Below are positions 31,035-35,477 of a stretch of DNA of 35,477 nucleotides, piece by piece. The notes below the pieces were generated by a model. That model worked only from the letters and a program-made list of their open reading frames with translations, ran no database searches and was not told where the DNA came from. Position 1 is the first letter of the stretch. Every line of letters starts with the position of its first letter. This stretch comes from a virus: IMG/VR virus record IMGVR_UViG_3300025012_000212, positions 1 through 35,477 of that record; one strand, written 5' to 3'. The position numbers were made by a program, and so were the translations under genes.

Positions 31035-31493
31035 CTATACAATTCTTTTCTCAATAAAATAAAGCAAGGGTGAAATATGAATATCACGTGGGGAAACGAG
31101 ATTTGGTTTAATCCTTTCCAGCAAATAAATACCTGCTTCATTAAACCCAGTCATAACTGATTCAGAACAAAACAAGCGTTCATCAACATTAATGTCTTCT
31201 CTTGTTACAAAATTGAATACTCCTTGAAAATCATACTTTCTTCCAACTTGTTTTAGAAAAATAGATTCGGCAAGGTCGATGTTTTCTGATGGAGCTTTAA
31301 TCCCAAAAACATCAACAACTGTTCCGCTAGTATGATTTGTTCGATAATCTTTAACGTGTTCTACTCCCTTATGCCAGGATTCAATAACACTGCTATCATC
31401 TAGTTCAACTGCGGCATGGCTATATTGACTTCTTGTCTGCCATTTGATTATTTTTGATACAACACTAATTCCTTGATAAAGCAATACTTTCAT
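31035..31493 (-). CDS. permuted papain-fold (YiiX/NlpC-P60-like) hydrolase
   Basis: This 152-residue protein has a YSHAAVEL block (H26) and ERLFCSESV (C109), the order His before Cys seen in circularly permuted papain-fold enzymes of the YiiX/YebB-type, which cleave amide bonds in peptidoglycan or lipids. VGRKYDFQGVFNF lies between. GGAG eight bases before the ATG sets the start, which overlaps the upstream small membrane gene by four bases (ATGA). A peptidoglycan amidase in a lysis pair is inferred; lipid or other hydrolase activity is the alternative. Confidence 0.75.
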   Translation of the reverse strand: MKVLLYQGISVVSKIIKWQTRSQYSHAAVELDDSSVIESWHKGVEHVKDYRTNHTSGTVVDVFGIKAPSENIDLAESIFLKQVGRKYDFQGVFNFVTREDINVDERLFCSESVMTGFNEAGIYLLERIKPNLVSPRDIHISPLLYFIEKRIV

Positions 31494-31690
31494 TGCTTGT
31501 TCTCCTTTACTGAGGCAATGATATTTCCAACTTCTTTTACGCCGATATAAGCCCCGGCTAAATATGCGAGCTTTTCTACAATTATGCTAATGTCTGAAAC
31601 TTCATAACCAACGCTAGCCATATATCCAGTTACTACACAAACACATAAAATTGAAAATGTACGATTAAACGCATCTATTTTTGTATCCAT
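31490..31690 (-). CDS. small two-span membrane protein, holin-like
   Basis: This 66-residue protein has two hydrophobic segments (about 13-33, FSILCVCVVTGYMASVGYE, and 40-60, KLAYLAGAYIGVKEVGNIIASV) between short charged ends, the size and layout of class II holins. GAGGAGG on the - strand (31697-31710 region) is the ribosome site. It is translated just before the papain-fold hydrolase, with overlap, as holin-endolysin pairs often are. This is inference from size and order. Confidence 0.6.
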   Translation of the reverse strand: MDTKIDAFNRTFSILCVCVVTGYMASVGYEVSDISIIVEKLAYLAGAYIGVKEVGNIIASVKENKQ

Positions 31691-31741
31691 TCCAACCCGC
31701 CCTCCTCAATTCGTTTTAAGACATTTTTATTACCTTCCATA

Positions 31742-31800
31742 GTCAGGTATGCTAAATATACCAATCGCCTAACCTAAGCGGTGTTAAGGCCATTCCTGAC
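31742..31800 (-). ncRNA. weak fourth candidate of the three-way-junction element (- sense)
   Basis: On the - strand, GTCA pairs with TGAC (31800-31797 with 31745-31742), P2 is GCC-T-TAAC with GTTA-GGC (31790-31783 with 31773-31767), and P3 is GGTAT with ATACC (31762-31758 with 31750-31746). The P2-P3 joining bases start GAT as in copies A and C, but the P1-P2 join differs from TA. The region 31691-31827 between the membrane-protein gene and the methyltransferase gene is otherwise empty. Same-family status is doubtful. Confidence 0.3.
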
Positions 31801-31827
31801 AGTATCTACAATATTTTCTTTCTTGTA

Positions 31828-32531
31828 TTAAATTGTAAAAAGTTTTTCAATGCTATTCTTCTTTGAATTTACATCAATTTTTGTCTTTACTGGCATTGAC
31901 CAAACACATTTGAATTTTATTGGGGCCTTATATTCTGATATAAAAACTTTGTGCCCTTCATTTGATTTTAATTCACACCATTCCCAAAACTCATTATGAT
32001 TAAATTTATTATTATACCCAGTAGTATTTTTATATGGGGGGTCACAATAAATTATGCTGTTTTTAGGAATTTCAATATTTTTATAATCATTGCAATAAAA
32101 TAAAACATCTTTTATTAAATTTTGTTGTGCTTTTAAATTTTGTTGTGCTTTTAAATTTTGCATAGCTTCATTTTCATAATTTCTGACACTTTTGCTATCT
32201 CTTCTATATCCACCAAAAAACTTAGCGCCAAAAGATAATTGAAAGCCAACATATCCTACTAACCAACTTGGATATTTTTCTTTATTCTGCCGGATCTCTT
32301 TGTATTTTTCTTCCCCAATAAAGGGAAAATCATTTCATCATTTTGCATTTCTTTTAAAAGAGCAATTAAATATCCATTGCAATCTGCTCCAATCCTATTA
32401 CCAACTACTTTATCAATTATGTTTGCACCACCGACAAATGGTTCTACATACCATTGTTCTTCTTTTCTATCTTTTAAAATTATTGGCAATATGTGTTTTG
32501 CAATTCTCCTTTTACTCCCCATGTATTTCAT
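31828..32531 (-). pseudogene. Dam-type N6-adenine methyltransferase, frameshifted
   Basis: Two frames on the - strand make one D12-class methyltransferase. The N-terminal frame starts at ATG 32531 (MKYMGSKRRIAKHILP, then EPFVGGANI as the SAM-binding motif), with start overlapping the previous stop (TAATATG). The C-terminal frame resumes near 32311-32325 with IGEEKYKEIRQNKEKYPSW, GFQLSFGAKFFGGY, the catalytic DPPY in YCDPPYKNTT and a short tail. A one-base change in the T/C-rich run at 32311-32325 would join them, for a product near 234 residues. A tandem NLKAQQ repeat sits between them. It may be inactive, or the break may be an assembly error. Confidence 0.85.
32116..32160. repeat. 18-base tandem repeat in methyltransferase remnant
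   Basis: On the + strand the unit TTTTGTTGTGCTTTTAAA is repeated head to tail about 2.5 times. On the - strand it codes NLKAQQ repeats inside the methyltransferase. Eighteen bases keep the frame, so this repeat did not cause the frameshift. Confidence 0.85.
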
Positions 32532-32532
32532 A

Positions 32533-33123
32533 TTAATAAACACCATCTTTATATAATTTAACCAAATATTCGAAAGTATCTTCATAGCTTTGTTTAAAGC
32601 TAACTAAGGTCTGTACTGTTTCAAAATCTTCAATAAATTCTTTTGTTGACCAACCGTAATTGTTGTTATTGTTAAATACAATTCCTCTCATTTTATTTAT
32701 CTGACAATGATAGCCTACTGTACAGGCTCTGTCGTCAATTAAAATCCCATCATTTGTTACTCTAAATTTATCTGCTTCATGAATAATATTTATAAAACCA
32801 AATTTTCTTCTAATTTGTTTGTCTTTTTCTACTTCTGTTCCCGGCCATGAATGGGTTACAATAAATACATTTTCTTTCCCAAATAAAGATTGTAAGGTTT
32901 TTATAAAAGGAATTGAACCAGGAAGTACGGTGACAACATCATTCTTATAAATATCGGCATTTTTCCAAAAATCATTAACACTTCCTCCGAATCTTTCTCC
33001 CATCCAATTCCAGTGCAAAATGTCTTTTGTAGTAATATTAGTATGATAAAGCCTATTTGCCCAATCTGTCCAAGCCTGAGCTAAGGTATTAAGAGTGCTG
33101 TCATAATCACAGTATATTTTCAT
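32533..33123 (-). CDS. HAD-family 5'(3')-deoxyribonucleotidase-like protein
   Basis: This 196-residue protein starts MKIYCDYDSTL: D6-x-D8 in the DxDST motif is the HAD nucleophile. THSWPGTE and LIDDRACTV (D-D pair) are further HAD motifs, with the cap between (TNITTKDILHWNWMG). Such enzymes dephosphorylate deoxyribonucleoside monophosphates and may remove dUMP or trim dNMP pools. ATG 33123 is preferred over an in-frame TTG (33153) because AGGAG lies three bases before it. It overlaps its upstream neighbour by 17 bases, and its stop sits next to the methyltransferase start. Confidence 0.85.
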   Translation of the reverse strand: MKIYCDYDSTLNTLAQAWTDWANRLYHTNITTKDILHWNWMGERFGGSVNDFWKNADIYKNDVVTVLPGSIPFIKTLQSLFGKENVFIVTHSWPGTEVEKDKQIRRKFGFINIIHEADKFRVTNDGILIDDRACTVGYHCQINKMRGIVFNNNNNYGWSTKEFIEDFETVQTLVSFKQSYEDTFEYLVKLYKDGVY

Positions 33124-33301
33124 CTTCTCCTTCAAAACAATATGGTTTATCAAGATAAATTTGAATTATGGCTTTGTCAGACCCAAACCATTCAATGGCA
33201 TCTTTTTTATCTTTTTCTGTTAATCTCCTACCACAATCTTGATAGAACGTACATTCTTCAAAGACACAGAATGTCATATTTTTATAATATTTATCTTTCA
33301 T
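33107..33301 (-). CDS. small cysteine-rich hypothetical protein
   Basis: This 64-residue protein (KDKYYKNMTFCVFEECTFYQDCGRRLTEKD...) has a CVFEEC.FYQDCGR motif that could bind metal. ATG 33301 overlaps the upstream stop by 11 bases; ATG 33343 and ATG 33277 are alternatives and none has a good ribosome site, so translation is likely coupled. Function unknown. Confidence 0.5.
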   Translation of the reverse strand: MKDKYYKNMTFCVFEECTFYQDCGRRLTEKDKKDAIEWFGSDKAIIQIYLDKPYCFEGEDENIL

Positions 33302-33965
33302 ATGGGTATTCGGGCAATAGTTCTGGTCTTTCAATTTGCTCATAAATTGATTTAATAAAAAATTGCCATTCAGGTAATTTATGTCCCTTTCTTTGGTTGA
33401 TAATATGTCGCAATACTTTGTAGTTTAAAACAATTTCACGCCTTTGTTTGTAACCTTGAGGTAATAGTTTCGACTTAATTCTTGACGGCATAAAATTAAG
33501 ATATTGCAAATATAAACCTAAAATATGCTTTAAGCTAGGGTTTTTGTCCCCAATGTCAGTTGGGTCTAAAATACATTCTTTTTCTAGTTCTTTTTCGTCT
33601 AAATCAAAATCTTCAACAGCCATATCTCTTTTATCTAAAGTATGCATTGTTGACTCTGACTGTTTACTTGGACCGACCCGATAGGTGTCGATTTGCTTCC
33701 ATAGTTCTAACGGAGCTTCAACATCAAGCCAAACAGATATGTGTTCTAAAAATTTATTGTGGCCCCCTTCTCTATTTGCATTTTTAATTAAAACTTTATC
33801 ATAATGTTGCTGCCTTTCAAAAATATCACAATCGCTGCACTCTTTGTGACAATTTTTAGGGCAAAGCATCCAATCAGTTGGTTTAATAGACCTCTCTTTA
33901 AAACTTAGAGAAAATCCATATCTTGCAAATTCATAACCATATTCACCTAAAACCTTTACTTCCAT
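33291..33965 (-). CDS. divergent ThyX-like (flavin-dependent thymidylate synthase-like) protein
   Basis: This 224-residue protein has an LCPKNCHKECSDCD cysteine cluster near residue 35-46, then HNKFLEHISVWLDVEAPLELWKQIDTYRVGPSKQSESTMHTL, a pattern I associate with divergent phage ThyX-like proteins, where the R...SESTMH block takes the place of the RHRxxSxNExSxRY motif. If active it would make dTMP from dUMP, matching dut and nrdJ nearby. The canonical ThyX motif is not present, so activity is uncertain. AGGAG five bases before the ATG sets the start. Confidence 0.6.
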   Translation of the reverse strand: MEVKVLGEYGYEFARYGFSLSFKERSIKPTDWMLCPKNCHKECSDCDIFERQQHYDKVLIKNANREGGHNKFLEHISVWLDVEAPLELWKQIDTYRVGPSKQSESTMHTLDKRDMAVEDFDLDEKELEKECILDPTDIGDKNPSLKHILGLYLQYLNFMPSRIKSKLLPQGYKQRREIVLNYKVLRHIINQRKGHKLPEWQFFIKSIYEQIERPELLPEYPYER

Positions 33966-33973
33966 AACCGCTC

Positions 33974-34201
33974 CTAATGTGTTGTGGGTTCTTTAAAAAT
34001 TTCAACAATTGTTTTATGAATACTTTCCATAAATTGTTCACTGCCTTGAAATAATTCCGCAACAGCGTATAACATTTGGATATTAATTGGTAGAAAATCG
34101 TCATGGCCTCTGTCATAAACAATTCTCATATTGCAGCTTTCTCCATCTTCTTCAAGGGTTAGGATCAAAGCGGCTTGATTTTCTTCTAGTTCTATTTTCA
34201 T
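33974..34201 (-). CDS. small acidic hypothetical protein, 75 residues
   Basis: Short soluble protein (KIELEENQAALILTLEEDGESCNMRIVYDRG...) with alternating strands and an acidic surface. Its start overlaps the previous stop (ATGA). No family recognised. Confidence 0.55.
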   Translation of the reverse strand: MKIELEENQAALILTLEEDGESCNMRIVYDRGHDDFLPINIQMLYAVAELFQGSEQFMESIHKTIVEIFKEPTTH

Positions 34202-34380
34202 TCTTCATACCTTGTGCAAAATGGCTTGTCTTCTTCTGGACTGTAGTAATGTACTTCACAAGGATCGTCACCAAAGCTAATACTGCAATCAATTGTATGA
34301 CTGGCAACATCTTCGTATTCTTCAAATAAAATTGCCATGGCTTGGAGCAAGTCTAATTTTTCCTTATCTAGTTTGTCCAT
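34198..34380 (-). CDS. small acidic hypothetical protein, 60 residues
   Basis: Short acidic helical protein (DKLDKEKLDLLQAMAILFEEYEDV...). AAAGGA nine bases before the ATG is a good ribosome site. It overlaps the dNMP-kinase-like gene by 17 bases and the next gene by four. Function unknown. Confidence 0.55.
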   Translation of the reverse strand: MDKLDKEKLDLLQAMAILFEEYEDVASHTIDCSISFGDDPCEVHYYSPEEDKPFCTRYEE

Positions 34381-34882
34381 AATAAATTATCCTTTCTATT
34401 AATAACTGTGCTTGAGTTGATAAATTTTTTAAATCTTCGTTATTGTAAATGTAATAATCATAAATATAATTTTCTACGCTTTGATCGGCGTGATTAAGAC
34501 AATCTATTTTCGCCTCATCTCTTTTCATAAATACCGAAACTGATTGTGGAAATCTAGCTACAAATTTTTCAATTTCTTCTGGTTCTCTAATCATGAATAC
34601 GAAGCAATGATTTTCTTTCATCTTCATGACACAATTTGACATTAAATTGAATGGGCCTTCCCAATATTTTGTAGACAAATCTTTTAAATCAGACAAAGCT
34701 TTTCTATTTACTTCTGTTTTTTCGCCATCCCAACCCAAAATTTTTGCCGCATCTTTAACATTACATACAGAACTGACAATATCGGTTTGTACGCCTTTAT
34801 CTAACAAAGCCTGGCCTATAAATTTGGCAAAGCTATCTTTACCACTACGTGGATAACCATTTAAGATTATAACGATTTTCAT
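34364..34882 (-). CDS. P-loop kinase, dNMP-kinase-like
   Basis: This 172-residue protein has a Walker A GYPRSGKDS (9-17), KILGWDGEKTEVNRKALSDLKDLSTKYWEGP (a substrate-lid-type segment) and a FMIREPEEIEKFV strand with a basic partner. These resemble phage deoxynucleoside monophosphate kinases (T4 gp1-like) that phosphorylate dNMPs. It fits the local nucleotide genes. GGAG five bases before the ATG is the ribosome site. DNA/RNA 5'-kinase is an alternative. Confidence 0.7.
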   Translation of the reverse strand: MKIVIILNGYPRSGKDSFAKFIGQALLDKGVQTDIVSSVCNVKDAAKILGWDGEKTEVNRKALSDLKDLSTKYWEGPFNLMSNCVMKMKENHCFVFMIREPEEIEKFVARFPQSVSVFMKRDEAKIDCLNHADQSVENYIYDYYIYNNEDLKNLSTQAQLLIERIIYYGQTR

Positions 34883-34884
34883 TT

Positions 34885-35121
34885 TTACTCCACTATAACT
34901 GTCTTATCTTCATGTTTATCCAATGAAAAATGTTCTTTTAAAAAATGTCTTGTCATATTATGTTCTAAGGATATTTCACTATTAACCGCAAACAACCCAA
35001 CATGGTCAATAATATTAAAATTTATTTTATCTGGATCGAATGAGGTAAAGTATGATTTATTTTTATAAAAAGCAATTTCTCCATCCTGCATTATAACATC
35101 TTTAATACATAAAATTTTCAT
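34885..35121 (-). CDS. small hypothetical protein, 78 residues
   Basis: ATG 35121 is preceded by GGAGTAAAA, the same ribosome-site pattern as at 34882; an earlier in-frame start at 35142 is less likely. The protein (KILCIKDVIMQDGEIAFYKNKSYFTSF...) is beta-rich and unrecognised, with a small SH3-like or KOW-like feel that I cannot confirm. Confidence 0.55.
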   Translation of the reverse strand: MKILCIKDVIMQDGEIAFYKNKSYFTSFDPDKINFNIIDHVGLFAVNSEISLEHNMTRHFLKEHFSLDKHEDKTVIVE

Positions 35122-35123
35122 TT

Positions 35124-35477
35124 TTACTCCATATAATCGCAATTCTTACATCTAAATATTTCTGTCTGGTCTTTTACATAAGAGTAAAGACAAGCTATTC
35201 CGCATTCAGGACATTGAATTTCTGTTGGCTTTACTTCATAAATTTCGCCTTTAATAACGCCGAATTCTTTATCACCAACAATATCAGATTGATCGGTTAT
35301 TAAAATAAATTGCAGGCCCAATTTTTCTGATATAAGTTTTAAAACCTGACTCAAATTTTTCTGTAATGTCGGGCTATGGAGAAATTTGAACTTTTCATCT
35401 AAAATAAAAATAGGTCTTGTTTTTCTCTCTAAATTCCAGAAAGCGATTGTGCAACCAATAGCTGTTACATCAACTAA
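35124..35477 (-). CDS. C-terminal end of SMC/SbcC-like ATPase with zinc ribbon, 5' end outside window
   Basis: The frame is open to the right edge; 117 residues are visible. Near the edge, RPIFILDEKFKFLHSP (residues 21-36) has the Walker B PIFILDE and a following D-loop-like segment, and LQFILITDQ (55-63) fits the switch strand: this is the C-terminal ATPase lobe of RecF/RecN/SbcC-type proteins, used for DNA end handling (as T4 gp46). After that comes an unusual extension: CPECG (89-93) and CKNC (110-113) form a zinc ribbon. The next gene begins two bases after its stop. Confidence 0.75.
   Translation of the reverse strand, partial: LVDVTAIGCTIAFWNLERKTRPIFILDEKFKFLHSPTLQKNLSQVLKLISEKLGLQFILITDQSDIVGDKEFGVIKGEIYEVKPTEIQCPECGIACLYSYVKDQTEIFRCKNCDYME

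Noticed and set aside
32311-32325. Programmed frameshift in the methyltransferase gene
   Set aside because: No slippery heptamer; the break looks like a mutation or sequencing error.

Overview
The window is an AT-rich fragment of a tailed, long-tailed (siphovirus-type) dsDNA phage with an HK97-fold capsid. It reads as a linear piece of a phage genome: virion genes run on the + strand from 1 to about 26.1 kb, and small genes for nucleotide metabolism, DNA handling and unknown functions run on the - strand from about 26.1 kb to the right edge. The two blocks converge at 26129-26141. There is no integrase, repressor or tRNA in view. Terminase and portal would lie left of the window and replication genes right of it. 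The host cannot be named. A coenzyme-B12-dependent ribonucleotide reductase and a secreted fibronectin-III protein of a type common in Desulfobacterota/Geobacter-like bacteria suggest a Gram-negative, often anoxic-habitat host, but this is inference.

Layout, + strand: a 5'-truncated AAA+ ATPase sits directly before the major capsid protein, followed by three small head/decoration genes (2.6-3.8 kb). An inserted block follows: an HNH/AP2 homing endonuclease, a glycosyltransferase and a secreted FN3 protein (3.86-5.6 kb). Then come a small conserved gene, an enlarged head-tail connector, head closure, neck (HK97 gp10-like) and tail terminator (5.6-8.3 kb). A second insertion is a virion-decoration or glycan island: two paralogues of the first glycosyltransferase flank a radical SAM/SPASM enzyme, a methyltransferase and two unrelated glycosyltransferases (8.35-12.87 kb). 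Tail tube, a broken HNH/NUMOD3 homing endonuclease, tail assembly chaperone with a classic A AAA AAC -1 frameshift site, tape measure, distal tail/hub, tail spike and a small lysis region with an internally deleted cell-wall hydrolase follow.

Layout, - strand (read right to left): the C-terminal end of an SMC/SbcC-like ATPase, a dNMP-kinase-like P-loop protein, a divergent ThyX-like protein, a HAD 5'(3')-nucleotidase, a frameshifted Dam-type methyltransferase, a small membrane protein overlapping a papain-like amidase (possible second lysis pair), a DUF2493/SLOG protein, dUTPase, monomeric class II ribonucleotide reductase and several small unknowns. The nucleotide genes together would rebuild dNTP and dTMP pools.

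The most unusual signals are: (i) three intergenic elements (2501-2566, 3771-3831, 13292-13362), each downstream of a structural gene, that fold into the same small three-way junction with conserved TA and GA joining bases but different stem sequences (a weaker fourth candidate lies at 31742-31800 in the - sense); (ii) the glycosyltransferase/radical SAM island in the virion operon; (iii) an AAA+ ATPase in the capsid-maturation position; (iv) a cell-wall hydrolase whose middle is missing at a perfect 14-bp inverted repeat.
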